This document shows positions 17,616 to 26,890 of a DNA stretch of 64,000 nt, in pieces. Both the position numbers and the translations under genes were made by a program. The DNA lies in the NCBI GenBank assembly GCA_947475415.1, contig CANJLH010000007.1, positions 114,726 through 178,725 of the forward strand, written 5' to 3'. This DNA comes from Caulobacteraceae bacterium (GTDB lineage Bacteria > Pseudomonadota > Alphaproteobacteria > Caulobacterales > Caulobacteraceae). Position 1 is the stretch's first letter. Each line of letters begins with the position of its first letter. The notes under the pieces were generated by a model. It did not search any database. It was given only the letters and a program-made list of their open reading frames with translations, and was not told the DNA's origin.

Positions 17616-19639
17616 GCGGCAAGATCATCGCCGTCGACGTGGGCGGCACCTTCACCGATGTCGTGGCCGTGGAAGACGGCAGGATCACCACCGCCAAGGT
17701 GGCGACCATCCCGGCCTCATCGGACAAGTCGGTCCTGGCCGGCGCGCGGGCGCTGGGGGTTTCCGACGCCTCGGTTTTCAATCTGGCCTCCACAGCGGGT
17801 CTGAACGCCGTTCTGACCCGCCGGCTGCCCAAGGTGGGCTTTCTGACCACCATGGGCCATCGCGACATACTCGATCGCGGCTCCCTCGTGCGCCCGCTGG
17901 AGGCGATCACTGACCCGACATGGCGCCGCAATTTCGGCGACGCCGGCGGGCGGCCGATAATCCCGCGCTACCTGCGCCGAGGCGTCAAGGAACGGCTCAA
18001 CGCCCAGGGGGAGGTGTTCGTCCCCTTAGACGAGGCCCAGGCCCGGGAGGAGATCGAGCTCCTCAAGCGCTGCAATGTGCAGGGCGTGGCCATCTGCCTG
18101 CTACACGCCCACCGCAACGACGTCCACGAACAGCGCCTGCGCGAACTGGTCCTCGAGATTTTGGGCGACCTGCCCTGTTCGATCTCTTCGGAGACCTCCG
18201 CCCTCATCCGGGAGTTCCACCGCGCCTCGACGACGGTGATGGATGTTCTGATGAAGAACATCTACGGCGACTACACCAAGCGGCTGCAGAAGGGCCTCGA
18301 CGAGGTCGGGTTCAAGGGCGAGTTCAACTACTCCGACTGCAGCGCCAACCTGTTGCCGTCGGACTACGCCATGCAGCGGCCATATCAGCTGCTGATGGGC
18401 GGGCCGGCCGGCGGGGCGGTCTCGGCGGCCCACTTCGGCGGCGTGATCGGCGACAACAACCTGCTGTGCGCCGACGTGGGCGGCACCTCCACCGACATCA
18501 GCGTCATCGTCGAGGGCGTCCCGTGGTCGGCGCCCACCTTCGAGCTCGAACACGACCTGGTGGTTAGCGCCACCTCGATCAATATCGTCACCCTGGGCGC
18601 CGGGGGCGGCTCAATCGTCATGGCGACACCGGAAGGCGACATCGCCACCGGGCCGGACAGCTGCGGCGCCGAGCCGGGACCGGCCTGTTACGGCGATGGC
18701 GGGATACGGCCAGCGGTCACCGATGCGGCGCTGGCGATCGGCATCCTCACCCCCGGCGGGTTCCTGGGCGGCAAGAAGCGCCTGCATCCCGACCTGGCCA
18801 TGAAAGCCTTTGAAAGCCTGGACACGCCCCTGCCCCTGGCCCAGCGCATCCGCTACGGCTGGAACATGGCGATCAACAATATCGCCGAGGGGCTGCTGAA
18901 CATCTCCATCGGGCGCGGGATCGATCCGCGTGATTTCAGCCTGGTCGCCTGCGGCGCCGCCGGGCCGATGATCCTGCCCTGTCTGCTCGATCAGTTCCCG
19001 ATCCGCCGCGTGATCGTGCCGCCCTATCCGGGCCTGTTCAGCGCGCTGGGCCTGATCTCCACCGACCGGGTCTATTCCGACCATCGCGGGCACTACATGG
19101 TGCTCGACGGGCGGTCGGCGCCGCTGCTCAACAGGATGTATTCAGCCATGGAGGCCCGGCTACGGGAGAAGGTCGGCGCCGATCAGCCCGGCCTGCGCGT
19201 CCTGCGCACCTTCGACGCCCGGTTCCTGGGACAGAGCTGGGAGACCCCGCTAATCGAAGCGCCTGCCGGCGAGATCGACGAGGCGGCGATCCAGACCATG
19301 ATCGAGAACTTCCGCACGACCTATGAAAAGCTGAACGCCAACCGGTTCGACAACCTGCCGGTGGAGGCGGTGACCTACCGGGTGCAGCTGGTGCTGCCGG
19401 CGGCCAAGGTCACCTATCCGGCCGCCGAGTCGGCCGGTCCGCCCCAGCCGATCGGCGAGACCACCCTGCGCTACCTCTATGACGAACCGCGGCGGGCATT
19501 CGAATATGACCGCGAACAGCTGGGGATTGGGGCGGCGATCGCCGGGCCGGCGGTGATCCGCGAGGAGACGTCCACCACCTTCGTGCCCGATGGCCGCACC
19601 GCCACCGTCGGGGGCCACCGGGAGATCATCATCCAGTAG
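17612..19639 (+). CDS. Hydantoinase/oxoprolinase (HyuA)-family ATPase-like protein
   Basis: This 675-residue protein has the HyuA layout: an N-terminal GGTFTD phosphate-binding loop (11-16), a second nucleotide-site motif DVGGTSTD about 285 residues in, a CGAAG segment and a C-terminal beta-rich region. The family uses ATP to activate amide or ketone oxygens (hydantoins, 5-oxoproline, acetone, acetophenone). The usual HyuB partner is absent on both sides; instead there is only the overlapping 79-residue zinc-ribbon protein. That points to a two-component enzyme of carboxylase or hydrolase type with unknown substrate. Confidence 0.88.
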   Translation: MSGKIIAVDVGGTFTDVVAVEDGRITTAKVATIPASSDKSVLAGARALGVSDASVFNLASTAGLNAVLTRRLPKVGFLTTMGHRDILDRGSLVRPLEAITDPTWRRNFGDAGGRPIIPRYLRRGVKERLNAQGEVFVPLDEAQAREEIELLKRCNVQGVAICLLHAHRNDVHEQRLRELVLEILGDLPCSISSETSALIREFHRASTTVMDVLMKNIYGDYTKRLQKGLDEVGFKGEFNYSDCSANLLPSDYAMQRPYQLLMGGPAGGAVSAAHFGGVIGDNNLLCADVGGTSTDISVIVEGVPWSAPTFELEHDLVVSATSINIVTLGAGGGSIVMATPEGDIATGPDSCGAEPGPACYGDGGIRPAVTDAALAIGILTPGGFLGGKKRLHPDLAMKAFESLDTPLPLAQRIRYGWNMAINNIAEGLLNISIGRGIDPRDFSLVACGAAGPMILPCLLDQFPIRRVIVPPYPGLFSALGLISTDRVYSDHRGHYMVLDGRSAPLLNRMYSAMEARLREKVGADQPGLRVLRTFDARFLGQSWETPLIEAPAGEIDEAAIQTMIENFRTTYEKLNANRFDNLPVEAVTYRVQLVLPAAKVTYPAAESAGPPQPIGETTLRYLYDEPRRAFEYDREQLGIGAAIAGPAVIREETSTTFVPDGRTATVGGHREIIIQ

Positions 19640-19651
19640 GGCGGCTGATCC

Positions 19652-20080
19652 CTACGCCGGGCGGAAGATCGGCAGCATCCAGTCATCCTGGATAGGATTG
19701 AACTCGACCTTGACCTTCATGCCGATGGTGACCTCTTCCGGGTCAATGTCGAACAGATTGGTCACCAGCCTTGCGCCCGGGGCGCCGTCCAGATCAACCA
19801 CCACCGGGATGTAGGTGAAGTCGGGGATGCCGGCGAAAGGCGCCTTGTGACACACCACATAGGAATAGACCGTGCCCGTGCCCGGCAGGTCGGGCCATTT
19901 GGTGTCCTGGCTGCGGCACTTGGGACAGTAGGACGTCGGCGGCATGCGGAAGTGGCCACAGGCGCCGCACTGGGCGGCGGTGAGAATCCCCTGCTTGGCC
20001 TTTTGCCAGAACGGCTCAGTGTAGGGATCGGTGTTGATCTTGATGTGCTCGCCCGGAATGGCGACGGCTTTCAGGGACAT
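19652..20080 (-). CDS. OB-fold/zinc-ribbon protein (DUF35, ChsH2-C-like)
   Basis: 142-residue protein with an N-terminal rubredoxin-like zinc ribbon (Cys38, Cys41, Cys52, Cys55) and a C-terminal OB-fold ending in WMLPIFRPA. This is the DUF35 plan that partners thiolase-like Ltp proteins. The ATG at 20080 lies 5 bp after the thiolase stop, with GGAGG in the gap. In steroid side-chain degradation such domains build the aldolase complex with Ltp2, which releases acyl-CoA by retro-aldol cleavage; acyl-CoA delivery is the likely role here. Confidence 0.88.
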   Translation of the reverse strand: MSLKAVAIPGEHIKINTDPYTEPFWQKAKQGILTAAQCGACGHFRMPPTSYCPKCRSQDTKWPDLPGTGTVYSYVVCHKAPFAGIPDFTYIPVVVDLDGAPGARLVTNLFDIDPEEVTIGMKVKVEFNPIQDDWMLPIFRPA

Positions 20081-20085
20081 GGTTC

Positions 20086-21279
20086 CTACCTCCTCAGCAC
20101 GCAGCCGGAGACCGGCAGGTGGGCCGGACCGCCCGTGCACAGGGCGAACTCGGCGTCTTTGACTTGATTTACGGCCACGCCGCGCAGCTGCTCCACCGCC
20201 TCGCGGATATGAGTCATGCCGATGATGTAGCCTTCGGAGAGCTGGCCGCCGTGTGTGTTGACCGGGATCGAGCCACCTTTGTAGCGAACGGCGCCGCTTT
20301 CCACGAAGGGACCGCCCTCCCCCTTCTTGCAGAAGCCGTAGTCCTCAAGCTGCATCAGCACCATGGACGAAAAGTGGTCGTAGATCAGGGCCACATCCAT
20401 GTCCTGCGGGCCGACGCCGGACATGTCCCAAAGCCGCTGGCCCACCGGCTTGTGACCGGAAGAGGCGAAATACTCGTCGGTTGGCATACCCATCCAGGCG
20501 AAGGCGCGGCCCCACTCATGACGGCCGCCGTGGGCGGCGCCATGGATGTAGACCGGCTTTTGTTTCAGGTCCTTGGCCCGGTCCGAGGTGGTGGTGATCA
20601 CTGCGACAGCGCCGTCGGTCTCCAGGCAATAGTCGAGCCGGCAATGAGGGTCAGCCAGCATCGGCGATTGGAAATATTCCTCCACAGTGAGCGGGTTGCG
20701 GCGCACCGCGGTCTCCCGGGGAATGGCGTTCTCCCGTTGCGAGATGACAATTTCCGCGAGGGCCTCCCGGCGTGTGCCGTAGAGGTGCATGTGGCGGCGG
20801 AACAGCACGCTCATGAGGTGCCCGGGCCCAACCAGGCCCGAGGGCTGCAGGAAGGAGCTCTGCGCATCCGGTTCGCTCAGGCTGTACGCCAGGCCGAGGC
20901 GCTTATGATACTGCTGCAACCCCATGACGGTGATGCAGTACTTGGTGTCGCCGTTCATCAGCGCGGCGGTCGCAAGCCCCATGGAGCCTGCTGACCCCCC
21001 TCCGCCCGACGTGATCGCAGCGGAGAACCCGACCTCGGGGATGCCCAGCATCTCCATGAAGGTGGCGGTGTCCATCTTCTCGCCGTAACCGGCGCTGGCC
21101 GTGGAATAGTAGGCAAACCCGTCAATCTGCTCGACACTGAGGCCGGCGTCGTCGCAGGCCTTGATCACCGCCTCGCAGATCATGTCATTGATGGTCCGGG
21201 GCCAGGACTGACCTCGGACGTAATATTTCGTCGCGCCGACCCCCACGATCGCGCACTTGTCCTGGTTGACCCAAACCAT
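20086..21279 (-). CDS. Thiolase-like lipid-transfer protein (SCPx/Ltp family)
   Basis: This 397-residue thiolase-fold protein has an N-terminal CAIVGVG strand, a loop SGGGGSAGSMG where true thiolases place the acyl-accepting Cys, and a C-terminal NTHGGQLSEG. The nucleophilic Cys is therefore missing, as in Ltp2-type aldolases that cleave C-C bonds without an acyl-enzyme. The ATG at 21279 has GGAGG at good spacing; the earlier ATG at 21297 would lie upstream of this site. The partner DUF35 gene follows after 5 bp. Best guess: retro-aldolase for a beta-hydroxy acyl-CoA with a branched or cyclic side chain. Confidence 0.87.
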   Translation of the reverse strand: MVWVNQDKCAIVGVGATKYYVRGQSWPRTINDMICEAVIKACDDAGLSVEQIDGFAYYSTASAGYGEKMDTATFMEMLGIPEVGFSAAITSGGGGSAGSMGLATAALMNGDTKYCITVMGLQQYHKRLGLAYSLSEPDAQSSFLQPSGLVGPGHLMSVLFRRHMHLYGTRREALAEIVISQRENAIPRETAVRRNPLTVEEYFQSPMLADPHCRLDYCLETDGAVAVITTTSDRAKDLKQKPVYIHGAAHGGRHEWGRAFAWMGMPTDEYFASSGHKPVGQRLWDMSGVGPQDMDVALIYDHFSSMVLMQLEDYGFCKKGEGGPFVESGAVRYKGGSIPVNTHGGQLSEGYIIGMTHIREAVEQLRGVAVNQVKDAEFALCTGGPAHLPVSGCVLRR

Positions 21280-21427
21280 CCGTTTCCTCCGTCCCACAAA
21301 CCGGCGGGGCGCATTTCCGCACCGCCAGGGAGCCTAACAAATCGACATGTCATAGCCGGCGCAAGGGCTGAATTGACCGCGGCGGACCGGCATGGTCCGG
21401 TCGCCCCCGACGCCGCGGAGCCCGACC

Positions 21428-22078
21428 ATGATCATCGTCCACCACCTCAACCAGTCCCGTTCGGACCGCATCGTCTGGCTGCTGGAGGAATTGGGCCTGC
21501 CCTATGAAATGCGCACCTACCTGCGCAACGCCGCAGGCTTGGCGGATGCGGACTATCGCGCCCTGCATCCCATGGGGACCAGCCCGATCCTTACCGACGG
21601 CGACCTCACCCTGGTGGAGACCGGCGGCATCATCGAATATGTCCTCGACCGCTATGGCGACGGCCGGCTGGTCCCGCCGCGCGGAACCCGCGAATACGCG
21701 CTTTATCTTCAGTGGATCCATTTCGCAGAGGGCGGCGCGGCCTTTTCCATCCTCACAGAGGCGATCCTGGCCGTTGCTTCAGCGGGCCGCGATAAGCCGA
21801 ACCCGTTCCTGAGGGTCTGGCGCGACCGCAACGAACGGATGATGCCCTGGCTCAATGATGAACTGGGCCGGCGCGCCTATTTCTGCGGCGACGCCTTCAC
21901 CGCCGCCGACATCGCCATGGCCTATGACGTCTCGATGTTCGAGCGCTTCATCCCGCGACCGCTTGCGGATTTCCCGAACATCGTCAGCTATCGCGACAAG
22001 GTGTTCGCCCGACCGGCCTATGTGAAGACCATGCAGCGCCTCTATCCGCAAGGACGCCCCGCCACGTGGAAAGGCTGA
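21428..22078 (+). CDS. Glutathione S-transferase family protein
   Basis: 216-residue GST: thioredoxin-like N-terminal domain (HHLNQSRSDRIVWLLEELG) with Ser near position 9-11 as the likely glutathione-activating residue, the cis-Pro segment MGTSPIL, then an all-helical domain with FTAADIAMAYD. The ATG at 21428 begins directly with the first beta strand. It sits alone between divergent and convergent neighbours. Conjugation, isomerisation or glutathione-dependent ring cleavage cannot be told apart from sequence. Confidence 0.9.
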   Translation: MIIVHHLNQSRSDRIVWLLEELGLPYEMRTYLRNAAGLADADYRALHPMGTSPILTDGDLTLVETGGIIEYVLDRYGDGRLVPPRGTREYALYLQWIHFAEGGAAFSILTEAILAVASAGRDKPNPFLRVWRDRNERMMPWLNDELGRRAYFCGDAFTAADIAMAYDVSMFERFIPRPLADFPNIVSYRDKVFARPAYVKTMQRLYPQGRPATWKG

Positions 22079-22082
22079 AGCA

Positions 22083-22487
22083 TCAGTTCAGGTCGGTGAA
22101 GGGGTTCCAGCAGACCTCCCACAGGTGACCGTCTGGATCGGCGAAATAGCCGGAGTAGCCGCCCCAGAAGGTCTTGTGCGGCGGTTTCACCGCCGTTGCG
22201 CCCGCCGCGATCGCTTCGGCGAAGGTCGCGTCGACCGCCTCCGGTGAAGGCTCGTTGTGGGCGAGGGCCACGCCGCGGAAGCCTGACCCTTCGGGGGACA
22301 CCCCGGCGTCCTCGGCGGCCAGGTCGCGGGGAAAGAGGCCAAGCCAGGTTCCTTCGAGGCGGAACATGACCATGTCGTCGCCATCCTTGTAGTTATGGGT
22401 CTCGAGTCCGAGGCCGTCACCGTAGAATCGCAAAGAGCGGGCGACGTCGGCGACAGACAGGGTGATGAGGGATATCTTGGGTTTCAT
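22083..22487 (-). CDS. VOC family protein (glyoxalase/bleomycin-resistance fold)
   Basis: 134 residues forming one pair of beta-alpha-beta-beta-beta modules. An N-terminal SVADVARSLRFYGDGLGL and a C-terminal YFADPDGHLWEVCWNPF are typical for VOC proteins, the latter holding a likely metal ligand Glu. It is monocistronic, 4 bp from the convergent GST stop and divergent from the nitroreductase. The family includes lactoylglutathione lyase, resistance proteins and dioxygenases; no specific function is assigned. Confidence 0.87.
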   Translation of the reverse strand: MKPKISLITLSVADVARSLRFYGDGLGLETHNYKDGDDMVMFRLEGTWLGLFPRDLAAEDAGVSPEGSGFRGVALAHNEPSPEAVDATFAEAIAAGATAVKPPHKTFWGGYSGYFADPDGHLWEVCWNPFTDLN

Positions 22488-22602
22488 GGGATCACAGGTT
22501 TATCCTGGTGCGAGCGAAACCGTAAATCCGCCATTCGAACAAAATAAGAACTTTTGACGCGCGAGAAGCCGCCGCTGCGGCGCGCCCGCCGGAGACCAGA
22601 CC

Positions 22603-23256
22603 ATGATGGAGCCCTCGGAGGATCCCGGCCTCTTCGAGATCATTTCCACCACCCGGGCGATGCGCCGGCTAAAACCCGACCCCGTGCCCGACGCGCTGAT
22701 CGTCAGGATCCTGCAGGCCGGCCTTTGCGCGCCGAGCGGCGGCAACGCCCAGGCCTGGCGCTTCCTGGTGATCAAGGACGCCGAGATCAAGACGCGGGTC
22801 CAGGCGTTCTACCAGCGGGCCTTCGACGAGAAGGTGGGACCCGCCTACGCCGTCAATCCGCCGCCACCGGGGGTGTCGCCGGAACAGCATCGCCGTCAGC
22901 ACGCGGCGGTGGCGCATCTCACCCGCCATTTCCACGAGGCGCCGGTGTGGATCGTGGCCTGCCTGATTCACGGCCGAGCCCGCCCCAATCGCGGCTCAGG
23001 CGCCTCCATCTATCCGGCGGTGCAGAACATGCTGTTGGCCGCCCGCGCGCTGGGCCTCGGCGCGACGCTGACCAGTCGCCACCTGCTCTATGAGCGCGAG
23101 GCCGAGGAGGCCCTGGGCTTGCCCGAAGGCGTGCATTCCTATGCGATCCTGCCGATCGGCTATCCGATGGGCCGGTTCGGGCCGGTGCGCCGCGCGCCGC
23201 TGACCCAGGTGACCTATCTGGATCGCTGGGAGGAGTCCTACCCGGCGGCGGGATGA
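22603..23256 (+). CDS. Nitroreductase family flavoprotein
   Basis: 217-residue FMN nitroreductase fold. The FMN-phosphate site lies in RAMRRLKPDPVP near residue 20, the segment APSGGNAQAWRF (46-57) is diagnostic, and a late LPIGYPMGRFGPV contributes the second FMN contact. Relatives reduce nitro groups, quinones, or flavins for partner monooxygenases. It is 128 bp upstream of the fused ACAD on the same strand, so cotranscription is possible. Substrate unknown. Confidence 0.87.
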   Translation: MMEPSEDPGLFEIISTTRAMRRLKPDPVPDALIVRILQAGLCAPSGGNAQAWRFLVIKDAEIKTRVQAFYQRAFDEKVGPAYAVNPPPPGVSPEQHRRQHAAVAHLTRHFHEAPVWIVACLIHGRARPNRGSGASIYPAVQNMLLAARALGLGATLTSRHLLYEREAEEALGLPEGVHSYAILPIGYPMGRFGPVRRAPLTQVTYLDRWEESYPAAG

Positions 23257-23384
23257 ACGCGGCGTCCAGCGCGCCGCGCGGCAAGTTATGCGGTTAGGAC
23301 ATCGACGCCGCCGTAAGACGACTTGGACGCGATCATGCGGTCCTGGCACCGAGTTGAGCCTCGCCAGCAGCCTGGACCGTTCGC

Positions 23385-25649
23385 ATGCAGACCTCGGAAC
23401 AGGAAGAGATCGCCCGCACCCTGCAGCGCATGGTTCCCGACCGCGCCGCTGCTCGCCGGGCGATGGAAGGTGGACCGAACGTCGACCGGGACCTCTGGGG
23501 AAAGCTTGCGGAACTGGGCCTTCTGGGTCTGACCATGTCCGAGGACCTGGGCGGCACGGGCATGGGCCTGGGCGAGGAATGCGTCGTGCTGGAAACCCTG
23601 GCGGGCAAGGTCGCGCCGGTTCCGCTGATCAGCACATACCTCGCCGCCCGGATCCTGACCGCAGGCTCGGGTGCGGCGCGCGAGCGACTGAGCGAACAGC
23701 TGATCAGCGGCGAGAAGATCATCACCGCCGCCCTCCTCGCCGAGGGCGGAGACGGAACCACAGTCACCGAGGCGAACGGTCAACTCAGCGGTGAGTTGGC
23801 TGAGGTCGTCGAAGGCGCCAGCGCGGACGTCCTGCTGATCCCGGCGGGCGGCGCCTGGTGGGCGGTGGATGCTGGGGGGCCCGGCGTGACACGCTCCGAC
23901 ATTCATTCCTTCGACCGAACCCGCGCTATGGCAAAGGTCGAACTCGACCGCGCCACCGCGGAAAAGGTGAGCGACCTTGAACTGGATCGGGTGATCGACG
24001 TCGCCCGCACCCTGCTCGCAGCCGAAGCCTTGGGTGTGGCGCAGGCGGCTCTGGACCTTGCCCGCGCCCACGCCCTGGACCGCCATCAGTTCGGCCAGCC
24101 GATCGGCCGCTTCCAGGCGATCAAGCAGAAGTTGGCCGATGACCTGATCGCCACCGAGAACGCCCGCTCGGCGATCTGGGGCGCCGTGCGCTCGGCGCCC
24201 GACGGCTGGCCGGACCCGGCGGCGGCCCGTCTGGCCAAGGCCGAAGCCACCGGCGCGGCGGTCAAGGTGGCGGCGGACTCGGTGCAGACCCATGGCGCCA
24301 TGGGCGTTACCTGGGAGCACGACCTGCACCTGCTGATGCGCCGCGCCAAACACGGCCAGCACACCCTGGGCTCTCCCGATACGCACCTGCGGGCGCTGGG
24401 CGATACGCTGATGGCCGACGCGGCGGCCTCCGGCGGGCGTGGCGGTGGGCGGCCCAAGGGCGACACCCAGGACCTGGGCTTTCAACCCTCCGAGGAGGAT
24501 CTGGCCTTCATTCAGCCGTTCAAAGACTGGCTGGACGAACACCTGACCCCCGAACGGCTGGAGGAGATCCGACGCGGCGGGCTGTCGGCGCGCCGCGCCT
24601 GGCAGTCGTTCATGGCCCAGGCCGGGTGGGTCGGCCTGCACTGGCCGGTGGCCTACGGCGGCCGTGGCGCCAGTTTCACCCAGCAAATCCTCTACTACGC
24701 CGAGATCGCCAAACGGCAGTTGGGCGCCCTGCCCGGCAACCGCGGACTGATGCTGGTGGGTCCGACGCTGGCCACCCATGGCACCGAAGAACAGAAGAAG
24801 CTGCTGGAGCCTACCCGGCGGGCCGACATCCTGTGGTCGGGCGGCTTCTCCGAGCGCGGCTCAGGTTCGGACCTGGCCTCGCTCAGGACCAAGGCGGTGC
24901 TGGATGGCGACCATTTCGTGGTCACTGGCCACAAAATCTGGACCTCAAACGCCGAGGTGGCCGACTGGCTATACACCCTGGTTCGCACCGGCCCGCTGCA
25001 TCCCAAGCACGCCGGCATCAGCGTGCTGCTGATCGACATGAAGTCGCCGGGTGTGGAAGTGCGGCCGATCAAGCGCAACAGCGGCGACCACGCCTTCAAC
25101 GAGGTATTCTTCGACGACGTGCGAGTGCCCGTCGCCAATCTGGTGGGTCCGATCAATGAGGGCTGGCGGGTCAACCGCACAACCATGGTGGGCGAGCACC
25201 TGACCAACTTCCTGGGTTCGCAGACCGCCCAGGCCAACACCATCCGCCGCATCACCCGCGAATTGAAAACCCGCGAGGATCGGCTGGGCGTCGATCCGGA
25301 TCTGCGCAAGCGCGTCGCCGAGGCCTGGGTGCGGACCCAGATCGTTAAGCTGCACGGCCTGCGCAATGTTGCGCGGTTCACCGGCGGCGATAATCCCGGC
25401 GCGGAAGGTTCGATTTCAAAGCTGGTGGGCCAGGAACATGAGCAGCGGTTGTTCGAACTGCTGCTGGACGTTCAGGGCGTGAAGGGCCTTTACGAGGGCA
25501 CCTGGACGCGGGCCTATCTGTCGACCCGCGCCTCGACCATCGGCGGCGGCACCAGCGAAATCCATCGGAACCGCATGGCTGAACGCGTCCTGGGCCTGCC
25601 CCGCGACCTTTGGGCCGACGAGGAACAAGGTTCAGGCGGAGGCGAATAA
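23385..25649 (+). CDS. Fused two-domain acyl-CoA dehydrogenase
   Basis: This 754-residue protein holds two complete ACAD units. Residues about 1-340 form a beta-type unit (QFGQPIGRFQAIKQKLADD, then WEHDLHLLMRRAK, without a GGTSE motif). A glycine-rich linker (near 345-365) leads to an alpha-type unit with a GSGSDLAS FAD loop and C-terminal TIGGGTSEIHRN. Normal ACADs are about 380-400 residues, so this is a natural fusion of the alpha and beta subunits that are separate genes at 40-43 kb and 45-48 kb. In steroid degraders, alpha2beta2 ACADs act on bulky acyl-CoAs; the same is inferred here. Confidence 0.9.
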   Translation: MQTSEQEEIARTLQRMVPDRAAARRAMEGGPNVDRDLWGKLAELGLLGLTMSEDLGGTGMGLGEECVVLETLAGKVAPVPLISTYLAARILTAGSGAARERLSEQLISGEKIITAALLAEGGDGTTVTEANGQLSGELAEVVEGASADVLLIPAGGAWWAVDAGGPGVTRSDIHSFDRTRAMAKVELDRATAEKVSDLELDRVIDVARTLLAAEALGVAQAALDLARAHALDRHQFGQPIGRFQAIKQKLADDLIATENARSAIWGAVRSAPDGWPDPAAARLAKAEATGAAVKVAADSVQTHGAMGVTWEHDLHLLMRRAKHGQHTLGSPDTHLRALGDTLMADAAASGGRGGGRPKGDTQDLGFQPSEEDLAFIQPFKDWLDEHLTPERLEEIRRGGLSARRAWQSFMAQAGWVGLHWPVAYGGRGASFTQQILYYAEIAKRQLGALPGNRGLMLVGPTLATHGTEEQKKLLEPTRRADILWSGGFSERGSGSDLASLRTKAVLDGDHFVVTGHKIWTSNAEVADWLYTLVRTGPLHPKHAGISVLLIDMKSPGVEVRPIKRNSGDHAFNEVFFDDVRVPVANLVGPINEGWRVNRTTMVGEHLTNFLGSQTAQANTIRRITRELKTREDRLGVDPDLRKRVAEAWVRTQIVKLHGLRNVARFTGGDNPGAEGSISKLVGQEHEQRLFELLLDVQGVKGLYEGTWTRAYLSTRASTIGGGTSEIHRNRMAERVLGLPRDLWADEEQGSGGGE

Positions 25650-25698
25650 TATCATTTAATCAAGGTCGTGAACGCACGACCTCACAAGGGTGAGAAAC

Positions 25699-26484
25699 AT
25701 GTCTTCGGAAGCCCCCATCCTCTATGAAGTGGTCGACGGCGTCGGCTCGGTGATCTTCAACCGTCCGCATCGGCACAACGCCCTGGACGACGAGGCCAGC
25801 GCCCTGTTCGCTGAAACCCTTATGAAGGCCCGCGATGACGTGGAGGCTCGCGTGATCATCCTGCGCGGCAATGGCGCCTCTTTCTGTTCAGGCCGTGACA
25901 CCGCCGCGCTCGGCCAAAGGTTCACCGGCCTCTCCGACTTCCAGCACCTTAGCCGCAGCCTGCGCCGCAAACTGGACATGCTGGACATCCAAAAGCCGCT
26001 GATCGCCGAACTCAAGGGCCATGCCATCGGCGGCGGCTTCGAAATGGCGCTGAAGTGCGACATCCGGGTGGCGGCGGCCGACGCCAAGCTTTCCCTGCCC
26101 GAGATCAATTGGGGAATCATGACCGATTCCGGCGGCAGCGTGATCTCCACCGCCCTGGCCGGCCCCGGTCGGGCCAAGTACCTGTTGATGACCGGCGACG
26201 TGCTTAGCGGAACACAGGCCCACGAATGGGGCATGGTGGACTTCGTCTGCCCGGTCGAGGAACTGCAGGCCAAGACCTTCGAAATCGCCAGGAAGATCGC
26301 CGCACAGCCGCCGATGCACGTGGCGCTCGCCAAGCAGTTGGTCGACGACGTCTACGGCGAGATTATCCGCCGCGGCCTGCGCAATGAGATGGTGTCTCTC
26401 ACCGCCCTCTACGCCAGCGACGACTACAAGGAAGCCCGCGCCGCGCGCAATGAGAAGCGCAAGCCGGTCTACAAGGGACGCTGA
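25699..26484 (+). CDS. Enoyl-CoA hydratase (canonical active site)
   Basis: 261-residue crotonase. Both catalytic glutamates are present: in GGGFEMALKCD and in LSLPEINWG. Oxyanion-hole loops are CSGRD and IGGGF. I prefer the ATG at 25699, with AAGGG upstream, over the GTG at 25690. It follows the fused ACAD by 49 bp and so can hydrate the enoyl-CoA that enzyme makes. It is the only crotonase in the window with both classical glutamates, so true hydratase activity is most credible here. Confidence 0.9.
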   Translation: MSSEAPILYEVVDGVGSVIFNRPHRHNALDDEASALFAETLMKARDDVEARVIILRGNGASFCSGRDTAALGQRFTGLSDFQHLSRSLRRKLDMLDIQKPLIAELKGHAIGGGFEMALKCDIRVAAADAKLSLPEINWGIMTDSGGSVISTALAGPGRAKYLLMTGDVLSGTQAHEWGMVDFVCPVEELQAKTFEIARKIAAQPPMHVALAKQLVDDVYGEIIRRGLRNEMVSLTALYASDDYKEARAARNEKRKPVYKGR

Positions 26485-26494
26485 GCCGGAACGC

Positions 26495-26890
26495 CTACTT
26501 CAAGGACTTGAGGTAGGCGATCAGGTCATCAAGCTGAACCGGGTTCTTAAGACCCATATAGGTCATTCTGATCCCGGGGATCATCTTCTGCGGCCCTGGA
26601 AGATAGGCCCTCAGTCGGGCCTCATCCCAGACTCCGCCGGCTTTCTTCATCGCCGTGGAGTAATTGAACCCGGGGAGCGTGGCCGTGGGCCGGCCGACCA
26701 CGCCAAACAGTGACGGCCCCAGGATCGGGGCCGCCCCCTTCAGTGGCGAATGGCAGGTCGAACACTGCTGCAGGAACACCAGCTTGCCCTTGGCGGCATC
26801 TGCGGCGGCGCAGGGTGACGTGAACGCCACCCCGCCAACCACCAGAGATGCGAGGGCGACATCGCGAGCTGCGCCTAAAAAGCCAGCCAT
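26495..26890 (-). CDS. Secreted class I c-type cytochrome
   Basis: 131 residues: a signal peptide (about 1-30, cleaved after CAAA), one haem site CSTCH at 43-47, and an axial-Met segment MIPGIRMTYMG with Met109, matching mitochondrial/c2-type cytochrome c. The C-terminal helix ends DDLIAYLKSLK. It should be a periplasmic one-electron carrier. Its ATG at 26890 lies inside the last codons of the upstream Cyc2-like gene (16-bp overlap), so the two are translationally coupled and probably partners: the porin-cytochrome would pass electrons to this carrier or take them from it. Confidence 0.9.
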   Translation of the reverse strand: MAGFLGAARDVALASLVVGGVAFTSPCAAADAAKGKLVFLQQCSTCHSPLKGAAPILGPSLFGVVGRPTATLPGFNYSTAMKKAGGVWDEARLRAYLPGPQKMIPGIRMTYMGLKNPVQLDDLIAYLKSLK

